Positions 48,285 to 59,884 of a DNA stretch of 64,000 nucleotides are shown here, piece by piece. The stretch covers positions 1 through 64,000 of the forward strand of contig JAFEMH010001477.1 in assembly GCA_022495995.1 (NCBI GenBank), read 5' to 3'. The notes beneath the pieces were generated by a model that had not been told where the DNA came from, searched no databases, and worked only from the letters and a program-made list of their open reading frames with translations. Positions within the stretch are counted from its first letter, which is position 1; every line of letters starts with the position of its first letter. The position numbers and the translations under genes are program-made. The DNA is from Adenophora triphylla var. japonica. Its lineage: Eukaryota; Streptophyta; Magnoliopsida; Asterales; Campanulaceae.

Positions 48285-49911
48285 AATAAAAGAATATAGT
48301 CATCTGCACACTACACCACATAGATTTAGAACCCTCGGGTGTGATTGACGGCATCGCGGACGGTGATAATATTCGCCTACGCTTGAGCGCCTAATGTCAA
48401 ACCCATCCCCCTAGTGCGTTATAGGTGGCGCCACACTTAAAGCTTACCCACGGTTGGTTTTTGATACAACGTTTTAAATCACATCAAAATGAATTGTTTT
48501 TTGAAATTTACAATAGGTCTTTATACCTTCCCCAAAATCTCGCACCTTGTGGGCATGTTGCCAATGCAACATGGTTTCACGTGGGGACATGTCACTCCCG
48601 TGGCGTGTCCTAAACGAGAGATCATGCCGCATTGTCACCGTGCACCGACGAGAGGTCATGCCGGATTTTTCTTGGAAATTCTTCGAGAATACCCGTTATG
48701 CTGCCCAAATTTCCCCAGAAATTTGGACCACTCGTCAATCCTACATCGTGTTAGTTCTTGTTTAGGTATCATTACCTATTATTAATTTCAAATACAAAGC
48801 ATTTAGTGTGATTTGAATGTTACGTCCCTAGGTTTCCCCAAGGTGTAGTTTACGTAAATAAAGGCTTCTCCTTTCCCAGAATTTCACCTACTGTTACTCT
48901 GTAGAAATTGCAACGTAACACATACACACCAAACACACACCTCTCTCTCTCCTACCCCTAACCTACCTCCAATTCCCTCCAATTCAACCCACTTCCTCCA
49001 TCACCTCTTAGATCCACCTTCCACTGATTTTCCCAAGCTTTCCAGGACTAGAAGCTGCTGTTGAAGGGTTCTGTATCTAACTTGATACAGAATTCGTGGA
49101 AGCAACAAGGGTAACACCCTCAACCCCCTCTTCTCTCTCTCACCTACCTTGATAATTAGATAATTCCTTGTCTCACCTCCCTTGGATTCAATAATCAGAC
49201 TCTATCTATCTAGATTATTGAATCCCAATCACAATCTCTCTGTTTAACTTGGATGATCTGAATAATTGGGTGTTCATTGTTGAATAGTTGTTGAAATTAT
49301 TGTTTAGATCCCAAGGGAGTGTGGATCTCTCCATATCCACACTCCCGGGGTTGAATTGTTGTTAATTCTATATTTCGAAGCTAATCTGTGTGATCAATTG
49401 CATCTGTGTTGGCTATTGGTGTTGTTGAGTTCTAATCTGTAGGTATCTGCAGATGGACACTGTGTGTCACACGACACACTGTGACTAGTTAGATCCTGTG
49501 TCACGCGACACATCTGACCAGGCACATCCTGTGTCACGCGACACTCTGTGACCATTTGCAGATACCATTTTCCCTTGTAATCTGTATTGATTTGTTGAAA
49601 TAAGGGATGTGGCCTCCCTGAATAATTGGTTCACAAGTTGTAAAGTCTCTTTCCAAATCAATGAAATTCATGTTTACTACACTTGTTCATTATCTATGAT
49701 TGCACACACTTATGGATTGCTTGGATGTTTGATTTGAAAGACTCGTCCACGGACGAGGCGTGTTGGGTGAACTCTCAGTTCTTCCCAACATGTAATCTGA
49801 CCCCCGAACCCGTTCTCTTTCAAAGGTTTTTCAAAATGCACCTCTTAAGCATGGCGTGGCGACTCTCTATTTTTATCCGAAAACTCCTTTTTTCGGGCGA
49901 GCGCGCATTCA
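48285..49911 (+). repeat. LTR-like block inside the leader of element 2
   Basis: The block ends GCGCGCATTCA like the element's own LTRs, and shares their last 200 bases (GACGAGGCGTGTTGGGTGAA through AAGCATGGCGTGGCGACT) and the general order CT-rich tract, motif module, AATGAAATTC, end. Its upstream half (to the TATA-like sequence near 48,855) matches the leader of element 1 instead. It could be a solo LTR of a related family or a recombinant. The start is not sharply defined. Confidence 0.55.
49442..49566 (+). promoter_or_regulatory. Triple palindrome module
   Basis: Three motif copies at 49,465, 49,499 and 49,532 (steps of 34 and 33) lie between 15-bp arms GGTATCTGCAGATGG and CCATTTGCAGATACC, which pair with one mismatch. 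Confidence 0.6.
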
Positions 49912-51213
49912 GTCCTCAGATCCTCGAATTCCAACGTTCATTCTCTTCATTTAGGATAAGCCCGAACTACGGCGACCTGAGCTCCTCCCAAGGAGGAGAA
50001 CGTAGGCAACCATAATTGGTCCGATCGAAATCACAAACAAATCTCAGAAAATCCGGTCTCCTCAAGGACTATTCCCATACACTTCCCATCGTCCGAAATT
50101 TGATTCTCAATATCAGTGGCCTTTCTCCTTGGGATTAATTGAAATATTTGTTCATATCGACTTTGGTGGTTGACTAACCCGAACATCAATAAAGGGTTTT
50201 AAGCAGCCTTGTGATCATCACGAATAAGACAGGTTTTCAAGTGTCTCGGCAAGTCTTATTCTCTACATTTTTAGGGATATAGAGCTAAACACTGTATTTC
50301 TGTCAAGCTGGGGCTTCCATACACTTTCCACACCTTGTGTTACTTATACTCTCCCAAAAGAGTCAAATCCAAAGCGAGGGTGTCATACACAAATTCGGGA
50401 GCCATTCCCACCTTTCGAAAAGATGTGCCCCTGCAAGTAAAAATTTTCTGAGTCTTGTCCTTCGACTGATTGACTGAAATTTGAGAACGATCTCCTCCTT
50501 GGTTACATAATGTGTTGACTGCAATGAGACTGCGTGTCAAATTGGGGCTTGGCCAGAGGAAAAGAATGATGTGTGCATATGTGCAGTTCCCGGGGCTGGT
50601 TCTATAATCTCGATCCTTGGGAATGGATTTATTACTTAAGGCCTACTTCATGTTGGGGTCACTGAATTTCATACCCTAAGCAAAAGGGAGAGGTTTGGAG
50701 GCAATGTGGAAGCTTGGTTTGGAAGACCTGTCAACATGACTTGTTGTGTCACGTGACATGATGTGTTCATGTTGTCCTGAGTCGTGCGACACCATTAGCT
50801 CAACACCAGACATCAGCAAGCTGCAATCTGTTCTCTACCAGGGCACGCCCCGAATTGTCCCAAGCTGCAAACAACAAAGCCACCACCCTGCAAACATCCT
50901 GGGAGAGGGATTCATTCAACTCGAATACACATTCACCATTCACATACAAACCATATAAGCATTCCACAATCCAAACCATACAAACCACATTCATACCAAT
51001 GCCATAACCATTCAAAAAACCATTCATTCTCATTCTTCCAAAAGTGGACTCGTGCAAACAATGAAGATAACATAAAAGCTAATAATAATGTACTAAGTCT
51101 AGAAAGTGCAAAGCAAATAGTTTTTTTTTTTTAAAAAAAAAGAGAAAAGAGTGTTTGTTTGTTTCTTCTAAGGGGTACAATAATCAAAAAGAGACGCAAT
51201 TTGGTCCAAGAGG
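49912..51213. other. Noncoding backbone of element 2
   Basis: Aligns with about 3,865-5,210 of element 1. It contains the upstream stem-loop block (about 49,966-50,013), a motif pair at 50,747-50,791 (33 bases apart) and a T/A homopolymer stretch at 51,120-51,140. No coding region is supported. Confidence 0.6.
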
Positions 51214-53250
51214 CTACTCCGAGCCATCACCTTCAGAAACATAGTCACCACCATCATCATCAGAATCATCATCGCCATCATCCTCGCTCTCCTTTCCGTC
51301 TGCATCATCCTCCTCAGCCTGTCCATGACCCGAATCGGCAGCAGGATCGTGGTAAATGATATGATCATCACGGAAAAGCTCGTGAACAGCAGGAATGGCC
51401 ATAGTCTCAAGCTCGTGAGGATCACGAGGAGCATCATCACTCTCATACTCAGAGCTAGGAGGACTCGGAGGATGATGAGAAGCGTTCTTGGTCTTGGGCT
51501 TATGTGTATCATCCGCAGCCATATCAGTCCGAGCCCTCTTCCTATCGGGCAAGCTGGGCGTAGAATCATCATCCGAGCTCCGAGCCAAACACCGCTCCCT
51601 CCAGTAACGAGCACTCCTCTCCAGCTGATCAATCATATCCATGGATCCAGTATAGTATCGAGCAAAGCTCCAGTAAATGTCCGCCGAAACTTGGTACAAC
51701 CAAGAAAAGGTAGAATCATAGACCAGTCATAACAAAAGGACATGGGATATAAACAGTTCAAGGTAGTAAAGAAAGAGAAGACAGTGCTTACAGATTGGGT
51801 GCCCTCAGGAAGCTAAAAATAAGGATAGATCTTGCTAATATCAAGGGGAGCTCGTCTCAAGTGATCCCCATCCTGGAAATCAACAAAGGGAGGAGGCAAG
51901 GGCACGTCTGCCACATATCCAGTAGAGGGGCCTGTGCCCTAAGCATCACGTCTCGGCTTCACCTGTGGTGACCTCAATCTCGCAGCCACATAAGCTCCGT
52001 AATCTCCATCCCCAGTATAGTTGAACGCAGCCTCTCCCTGGATCAAAGCAACCACGTCCTCTAGTTTCCGAGGAAACCATATATCTGTTGGAGGATCAAT
52101 TGGGACCCTAGCAATACTACCGGGACCATGCTGTCTACAAACTCGCTCTCCCAAATACAAAGCATCACCAGACAGGCCTACCAAAAGCTTGCGGCACTCG
52201 GTAAAATGTAAAGCATGTCCTAGTTCTAGCTCAGCATACCGGTCAGCCCAGGGAAATAGACTCAGACTCCCGGGAACCCCTCGCTAGCAAGTCATAGTAT
52301 CAGAGTAAGAAGCTGTCACCCGTCCCCTGGTATCCGCTGTCCGGACCTTCTACCACGAGTCTTTCACCCAGCGCCTCAGAGCAGGAAACAAAGTAATGGG
52401 GTACGCATTCGGGACCCGCCAAGCATAGCAACCAAATACCTCATAGGCCCAAGCCTGAAAGAGAAAGATCAGAACGAGTAAGACAAAGGTAATGAATGAC
52501 AGAAAGAAAGAATATTCAAAGAGTTAATGTCAGAAGTACCTCAAAAGCCAAATGACAGCAGTTGAAGGACTTTGCCTCCCCCCTGCTGATATCATCCAAA
52601 GCCAAGTACAGCTCAGCGAGTCCTGCCTCTCCCCAAGATAAGGTCCCTACACCGTCTCAATCCCTCAGAAGATCCAACAACGAAACCAGAGCAGAGGATG
52701 TGCCATTATTGAACAGCATGTCATAGAAGCCAACCCATATAAAAGCTCTGGCCAGCCTCTTGGCCCTCAGCTGTCCCTCCTCATTGTCAGCCAAGTCAGC
52801 CGGATAACCCTCGCTCTGCACAATGATGTGGCTATGAAGTTCCCCCAACTCGTATCCGTTCCCCTTCTTATCCTTGGGAACAAATCCAATCAAATCCATA
52901 AAGTATGCCTCAGTGGGAGGCTAAGGGTCATCCTCAAGGGCAGGCTCTTCCAGGTATAATGGCTCGGCAGTAAAAGGAAGGCCTGTGATAGCTGCAAAGT
53001 TGTACGGCATGACCGTCGCCTCTCCCCAGGAAAAGTGAAAAGAATGGGTAGTCTTCCACCAGAACTCCCGGAATGCCTTCACCAGCCCCACGCTCCGCTG
53101 TGTGTCTCCGATAGCCTTCGCCATCTCAAAGAACTGTCCAATCTCGGCAGCATAAATCAAGCCCTTCGGCGACTGTACAAGCTCCTGGCTGCCAGGCAAG
53201 AGGTCCAACAGCCTGCCAATGACCTCCGACAAACCCCGGGTGCGCAACTC
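51214..53250 (-). pseudogene. Antisense plant-mobile-domain gene of element 2, main part
   Basis: Reading leftward, exon 2 starts after a TTACCTGCAG acceptor (53,251-53,256). It encodes HSFHFSWGEATVMPYNFAAI, the signature start of the plant mobile domain, then (after stops at 52,921 and 52,657 in one unbroken frame) LARAFIWVGFYDMLF, and in further exons FGCYAWRV...LRRWVKD, ALYLGERVC and FNYTGDGDYGAYVAARL. The final frame (51,699-51,214) is Asp/Glu-rich with a basic patch PDRKRARTD. Family members MAIN and MAIL1 act in the nucleus in silencing, and transposon copies are common. The same order appears antisense in element 1, so it was captured before the two copies separated. Stops make this copy non-functional unless read through. 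Confidence 0.75.
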
Positions 53251-53291
53251 CTGCAGGTAAACACAAAGCAGGTATGAATATCTCAAGCTTT

Positions 53292-54662
53292 TGTTGGTGT
53301 AATGCCCTAGGCTTTAGTTATGTTTAACTGAAAACCGTTATGTATCATCTTTATCGTTTAAGTTTATTATTTGATTATTATATAGTTTGCATATTTATTG
53401 TAATAATCTTCGTCCCTAATTATTAAGAGAATAATTAGTATAATTGTCAATGGATAATCATATGATGATTATATGCATAGAGATGCACATTGAAATTATG
53501 GGTACTTGTTAGAGAACAAGTGACTGGACTTGACCCGTATGAGATTTATGTCATGGTCAAATGTTATAATTAAATCTCATATGGTCACTTCATTAAGTCC
53601 CTAGACCTGAGATTATCATGACCTTACATATGATGAAAGTCATGTTTGATTTTAGTCAAACGATATCTTAACACGATATTTATAAAGGCTATCTTTGGCA
53701 TGATCAGATTCATGATGGGAAGGATGATAAGTCAAGATGGAATTTGTCCCTCGAAAGAGAGATGTTTTGCTTAGGCCCCTCGATGAGTGATAATGATGGA
53801 AAGTGTGTGGCCACACCCCAATGCGATTGGAATATCATTATACTCAAGAACCGAGAAAGCATTGAACAAATACAAGTTGATGTGGACCATGACTTGTGTT
53901 CAATATAACATCGTGAGACAAAGGGAGAAATGGAAGTGTACCATTGGAAACGTGAACTCTTACGTTATATTATTTGGGTAGATATAATGGCTTGCTAGAG
54001 TCCTCTTATGTCTTATGAGAGTCGATATGATCGAACTCATTGCCAACATAATATAATCCTATTGGGTCACACACAACTAGAATGAATTGGTTAAACCAAA
54101 GGAAGAATGATTGAGAGTTCCTGCATATGGCAACGTTTCTCACGCGACATACTTAGCCATATGGCAACATTTGTCACGCGACATAACTAGCCACAGAGGC
54201 GGTTTGCACCTGTTTCCTAATTTGATTAGGGCACAAACTCTAAATACTAAAGTAGTATAAATATGAGTCTGTAAACAGCCGAAATTAAGCCGAATTTTTC
54301 AATAGAAATTCACAACAAAAGCTCTCTCAATATTCTTCCATAGGTTTAAGAATCTAGCAATTCTCAAGAACGGTTCTTGGTTCATTCTTACGTGTGGATA
54401 CAACAATAGAGGGTCTTCGCTCGTTTGACGATCAAGGCCTAGAGTTCCAATCCGAAGATTGAAAGGTTTTTTGAAGATCGAAGATTGTGATTAAAAATCA
54501 CACCAATAAATTGTTCGGTAGCTCAAGACCGGAAAGCAATTAAGGTTGGTAAATTATATCTCATAGGAATTCAATTTAATCGTATAGAACGGATCTTAGG
54601 GCTTGGGTTTTGTGTTAATTTGATGCTTAATTCCGCTGTGCATGGACCCATAAAACCCAACA
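53292..54662 (+). repeat. 5' LTR of the copia element
   Basis: 1,371 bp, differing from the 3' LTR at about 25 positions by eye. TATAAATA lies at 54,256-54,263. Confidence 0.93.
54138..54183 (+). promoter_or_regulatory. Symmetrical palindrome module in copia 5' LTR
   Basis: Motif copies at 54,138-54,149 and 54,172-54,183 flank a perfect 10-bp palindrome GCCATATGGC (54,156-54,165), with exactly six bases on each side. The module lies 72 bases upstream of the TATA box. Confidence 0.6.
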
Positions 54663-54663
54663 G

Positions 54664-54675
54664 TGGTATCAGAGC
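54664..54675 (+). other. Copia primer binding site
   Basis: TGGTATCAGAGC one base after the LTR is the standard initiator-tRNA-Met site of plant copia elements. Confidence 0.9.
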
Positions 54676-54770
54676 CCCGTTCGTATGGTTAAGTTTGAAT
54701 TAACATGCTAGAATTAAGATATAAATTGTTTATATGCTTATTGCATGTTTTTGTATGCGATAGAATTTTG

Positions 54771-55415
54771 ATTGTTTATGTGAAACAATGTGAAAATCGT
54801 TTTCTGATTATGATGAATTAAATCTGTAAAAGGGTTGTTTTATATGATTTAATTGCCTTGTGGTTAGAATTGATTGAATCTGAAAAATCTGCAAACTGGC
54901 AACCTATGTCGTGCGACATAGTTAGCCACGAGTGAAAATCTGGTAGTTGGGCAAGGTATGTCACGCGACATACTTAGCCAACTGGCTGAGTTTGTCACGC
55001 GACATACTTTGCCAATCTGGGCAGAATCAGTTTGATAATTTTTCTACTAATCTGTGATTATGTTGATAATCTGAGATGTTTTATGTCTTAATCTGGATGC
55101 TATAAATTTTTGGAAATAAAATTTATAGGGCTATGCTAGATTAATTCATTGTTTATGCATGCTTAATTAATTTAAATATGATTTTATTAATTGTTGCGAT
55201 GCATGAATTATATGTTCTTATGTGTTAAGAATTTTATTAGATGTTTAGTTGAAACATTGATTCATAATTTCCTAAATGTTTAGTTGAAACATTAAAATTT
55301 TGGTTTTCTGATTGTTTATGAGAAACAAGTTAGTTTACTCAAAATTTGAAGGAATCTGATTGTTTATGAGAAACAAATCAGTTTATGAGTCTGATTGTTT
55401 AAGAGAAACAAATCA
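54771..55415 (+). repeat. Six small hairpins in the copia leader
   Basis: The form TGTTTANNNGAAACA occurs at 54,771-54,789, 55,241-55,257, 55,276-55,292, 55,311-55,328, 55,357-55,380 and 55,392-55,415. Stems vary in length (some extend to TGATTTGTTT) but always pair. There is no reading frame. Confidence 0.6.
54904..55004 (+). promoter_or_regulatory. Triple palindrome module in copia leader
   Basis: Motif copies at 54,907, 54,959 and 54,993 (last step 34). The first sits in the perfect palindrome CTATGTCGTGCGACATAG (54,904-54,921). Confidence 0.6.
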
Positions 55416-55857
55416 GTATACAAAGTATTGATTATGTTGCATTCAAACTGATATTATAATTGTGCATGACTAGGAGAGTTCTGTCGAAGGAAAATTTGGT
55501 ACTTAAGCAGTCCTTGTGGCTCACCTATTTTCTTGGGAACTTACCTGGTGCACAGTTATGATTATTTTGTTGATATGCTTATAATCTACTTTAAATAACC
55601 TTCATTTAACTTTTAAGTTCTTTATGCTAATCCATGATTAAAACACTTGAGACCACTCGGATAGTTTTGGGTGGGCTTGCCATAGCAAGGTGCTTTGATT
55701 CTATTCCGTTTGCGAGCAAGATGAGGAAATGGTGGTTCCTATACGTTTAAAGTGGATGAACTTAATTGGGTTATCAAAATGGTTTTGGACCCAAGGCATA
55801 AGATGAGATTAAAATATGCTTAGACATATGATGTCTTAAATAAATCTCATAAAAGAT

Positions 55858-56067
55858 CTAAGAGTCATATACGATATGATTGATGTTTTCTACCTAATTA
55901 GTTTAATCTTGAGCGGTACGCCATAGCGTACTTGAGATTAAATTAAAGTTGGATCTTAGCCCTAAGAGTCATATACGATATGATTGATGTTTTCTACCTA
56001 ATTAGTTTAATCTTGAGCGGTGCGCCATAGCGTACTTGAGATTAAATTAAAGTTGGATCTTAGCCCA
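55858..56067. repeat. 105-bp tandem duplication in the copia leader
   Basis: Two units (55,858-55,962 and 55,963-56,067) are nearly identical; I see one base difference (GGTACGCC versus GGTGCGCC). Confidence 0.9.
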
Positions 56068-56189
56068 TTAAATGCATATTATGCTTATTTGCATTGGAAG
56101 GTGTATGATTTAGTGGGAGTATTTGCAAAATACATTATTTGCTCTTAAATGATAAATGTGTTGATATTGATATGTGTTCATATAATTTG

Positions 56190-59100
56190 TTTATTTTGTT
56201 GTAGAAGTAGCATTACATAATGATAATTGCGATTCGTCCTTATGAAGGACAAATTTCGAAAGGAACAATACATAATGTGTACGTTCTTGACGAATCCGTT
56301 CCTACTGAACCCATTGCAAATGTTGCAAAGGGCAAATAAGGAAGCAACATTAGAAACATATTGATGATTCTGACAATATTGCTTGCCTTGTATTTGCCAC
56401 CATGTTTAAAGGCTCTTATGAAGAACCTAGAACACATGATAACTATTCTTTTGTTCTAGCATAACACAAAAAGGGAAATGTTCCAAGTGCAAGCTAGGCA
56501 AAAGATATATGTTGTGGTGAAGGCTCTTAATTCATATGATGAAAGAATGAGCAATCTGCAAATTATGTTAATGGTTGACACAATAAAAGGGTTCACAAAG
56601 GAAGGGAAAAGAAGGTAAAGCAAAGGTTGCTAAACCTAAGGCAAAAGTTGCAAAAGTCAAAAAGGCTAAACCCAAAAATGTCTCAAAAGGATGCATTTTG
56701 CTATCATTGCAATAAGATGGTCATTGGAAGCAAAGTTGCAAGGCTTACTAGGAAGGCCTAAAAGGTGAAGAAGGGCAATATGATTGCTACTACTTCAAGT
56801 ATCTATATGATAGATATTTTCCTTTCGATTTCTTGTTCTTGGGTATATGATACCGGATTGGATCCCACATTTGTTTAAATGTGCAAGGAACAAAGAATAG
56901 AAAGCTACTCAAAGAAGGTAAGTTAAACCTATACATAAGAATGGAGCAAGAGTTGCTACATTAGCCATAGGGACTTATGAAGTCACTTTACCTTGTGAAG
57001 TAGTACTTGTTTTAAACAAGTGTCACTATATTCCGGATTTGAGTATGAGTATTATTTTCGTTTCTTATATGGATGATGAAGGATATAATTTTCTTATTGA
57101 AAGTAAGAAGTTTTATATTTATTTAATGATATGCCTTATTGTATTGCATATGTCATTGAATGATCTTCATATCCTTGATGATGAAAAACAAAATAATATT
57201 GAAGATATCTATAATATAAATTGGAAATCTAAACCGAATAATATGAACAACGCGTTCATATGGCATTGCCGGCTTGGTCAAATAAATAAGAAACATATAT
57301 CTAAACTCCATTAACATGGATTTTTAGACTCATATGACGATGAATCATTTGAGGAATGTGGATCTTATTTATTGAGATTATTGACCAAACCACCCTACAC
57401 TAAGAATAGTGGGAGGGCTAGTGACTTATTGGTCATTATACATGAGATGTATATGGACTATTAAGTAGCATTGCTAGGGGAAGACTTCGGTATTTCATCA
57501 CATTTTACTAAAGACTTATCTAGATATGACTATGTCTATCTGATGAAGTCCAAAGGTGAATCGCTTGAGATGTTTCGAACATTTCAAGATGAAGTACAAA
57601 ATAACTTGGCAAAACTATTTAGTACTTCGGTTAGATCGAGGTGGTGAATATTTGAGTCAAGAGTTTGACAATTATCTCAAAACTATGAAATCGTTTCAGA
57701 GTTGACTCCACCCGGAACACCACATTGTATGGTGTGTCTGAGAGGAGGAATTGAACCTTGTAAGACATGGTTCGTTCGATGATGTGTCAATTAGACTTTC
57801 CTATTTCCTATTTCCTTTTGAGGATATGCATTAGAAATAATGCGGTTACACTGAATCGAGTCCCTACTAAATCGGTTCCTAAGGCCCCACATGAGATGTG
57901 GCATGGAAGAAAACTTAGTTTGTCTTTCATGAAGATTTGGGGTTGCGAATCTTATGTAAAGAGACTTGTCTCTTATAAGTTAGCACCAAATTTGACAAAG
58001 TTATTTTCAGAAATTAATCTTACAACCACAAAGAGAACAAAACGTTTGTTGCTCTACACGATTTGTTTCTTGAGAAATAGTTTCTCAATGAAGAATCTGG
58101 TGGGAGTAAAATTAATCTTGAAGAAAGTTCAAGAACCTGAAAATGACATGGATCCAAAGTAGAGACGGAACCAAGTTCACAAAGGAGTTGTGGAACCGGT
58201 TCAAGATGCACAAGTCCATCGTAGATTGGATAGGTTATGATCCGAACTCAAGAAATATTGATTTCTCGTATCGGAAAGTAATAAGGTGGAAGTCATTGAG
58301 AATGATGATCCTACTTCCTATCTTGAGGCGATGTCCACTCCTAATTTGGATAAATGGTTAGGAACCATGGAGTCCGAATTGCAATCCATGTTTGATGATC
58401 AAGTTTGGAACTTGATTGGGCTACCTGAAGGTGTAAAAACTAAAGGGATGCAAGTAGGTCTTCAAGACCGACATGGATGTGAAGGTGTATACTTTCATAA
58501 CTAAGGATTGTAACAAAGGGATTTAGGCAAATTCATAGTATTGACTATGTTGAAACCTTTTTGCTAGTTACAATGCCAAAGTCTGTTAGAATATCAATTG
58601 CCATTATCACATATTGTGACTATGTGATATGACAAATGGATGTCAAACGACTTTCTTTAAATGGAAAGATTATTAAGGATGTGTATAGTACACAACCCGA
58701 ATAGTTTGTTGATTCAAAAAACTCTAATAAAGTATGCATGTTGCAAAGATCCATGAGATGGGTTGAAGCAATCTTCAAGGAACTGGAATCTTCGTTTTGA
58801 TGAATTGGTCAAAGAGTTTGACTTCATCAAAGAACAAAGATGAATCTTGTGTATGCATGAAATTCAGTGGGAGCATAGTATTATTTCTATTGTTTTATTA
58901 CAATGATATCTTATTCATTGGAAAAACAAGTTCCGATACTTAAGACTGTCAAAGTCTTGGTCAAGGAAAGGTTTCTCAATGAAAGATATGGGTAAAGCCG
59001 CTTACATCCTTGGCATCAAGATCTATAGAGATAGATCTAGAAGGATAAATTGGTTTGAGTCAAAGTATTCACATTGACAAGGTTCTTAGAAGAGTCTAAG

Positions 59101-59884
59101 AAGAGTAGCTTGTCAATGGGTCATGGTGTTTCTCATAGCAACACTCATTGTCCTATGACAATTGATGAGCAAAAAGGGAATGAATGAAGTTCTGTATGCT
59201 TCGGCATTTGGATCTGTCATGTGTGCCATGATTTGTACTAGACCCGACATCTCATATGCTCTAAGCATGATGAGTCGATACCAATCTAATCCTGTTGAGA
59301 ACCATTGGATGGCAGTCAAGATGATCCTTAAGTACTTAAGAAGAATTAAGGATACATTCTTGGTATTTGAAAGATTGGAAGTTAATCTTGTTGTAAGGGA
59401 TACATAGATGCTAGCTTCCAAACTGACAAAGTTATTTTAAAATCGCAATTAGGATTTGTGTTTATGCTTATTAGAGGTGCAATTTTGATTGGAAGAGTTC
59501 CAAGCAGAAATTGTAGCCAATTCTACTACTAAGCCCGAATTTTAGCAACATATGATGTGGCCAAAAAAGGCAGTTTGGATCAAAAGTTCATTAGTGTTTT
59601 GGAAATGTTCCAAGTATCACTAATCGGTGAAACTTTTGTTATGACAATAGTGGTGCCACTTGTGCAAACAATGGAACCAAGGTCACAACAGCAATCCAAA
59701 CACTCACTTAGACGTTCTTCGATGAATTCATAAAGAATGAGAAGACGTTAAGATATACAAAGTATCAACCGATGATGACATAAGGGATTCACTAACAAAG
59801 ACCCTCGCACAGGCAGAAGCATGATGGTCATGTTAGATCCATGAGTATTTGATACATTAATGGAGCCTAGTGCAAGTGGGAAAC
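56190..59884 (+). pseudogene. gag-pol: Copia gag-pol, heavily decayed
   Basis: A gag remnant (about 56,220-56,640, with an apparent internal deletion) is followed by a CYHCNK zinc knuckle broken by a frameshift (about 56,705), a protease site in VYDTG (about 56,850), the integrase zinc region ending HCRLGQINKKHISKLH (57,262-57,310), integrase core and tail (TLNRVPTKSV...GCESYVKRL, to about 57,970), RT from KWLGTMESELQSMFDDQVW (58,350) and RNase H with CTRPDISYALSMMSRYQSN (about 59,235) and YDNSGATCA (about 59,640). Many stops and frameshifts occur in every domain. A polypurine AAGTGGGAAAC precedes the 3' LTR. Confidence 0.9.

Noticed and set aside
51168..51732. Plus-strand and second minus-strand frames over the acidic tail
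   Set aside because: They are shadows of the Asp/Glu-rich minus-strand frame, whose position is matched in element 1.
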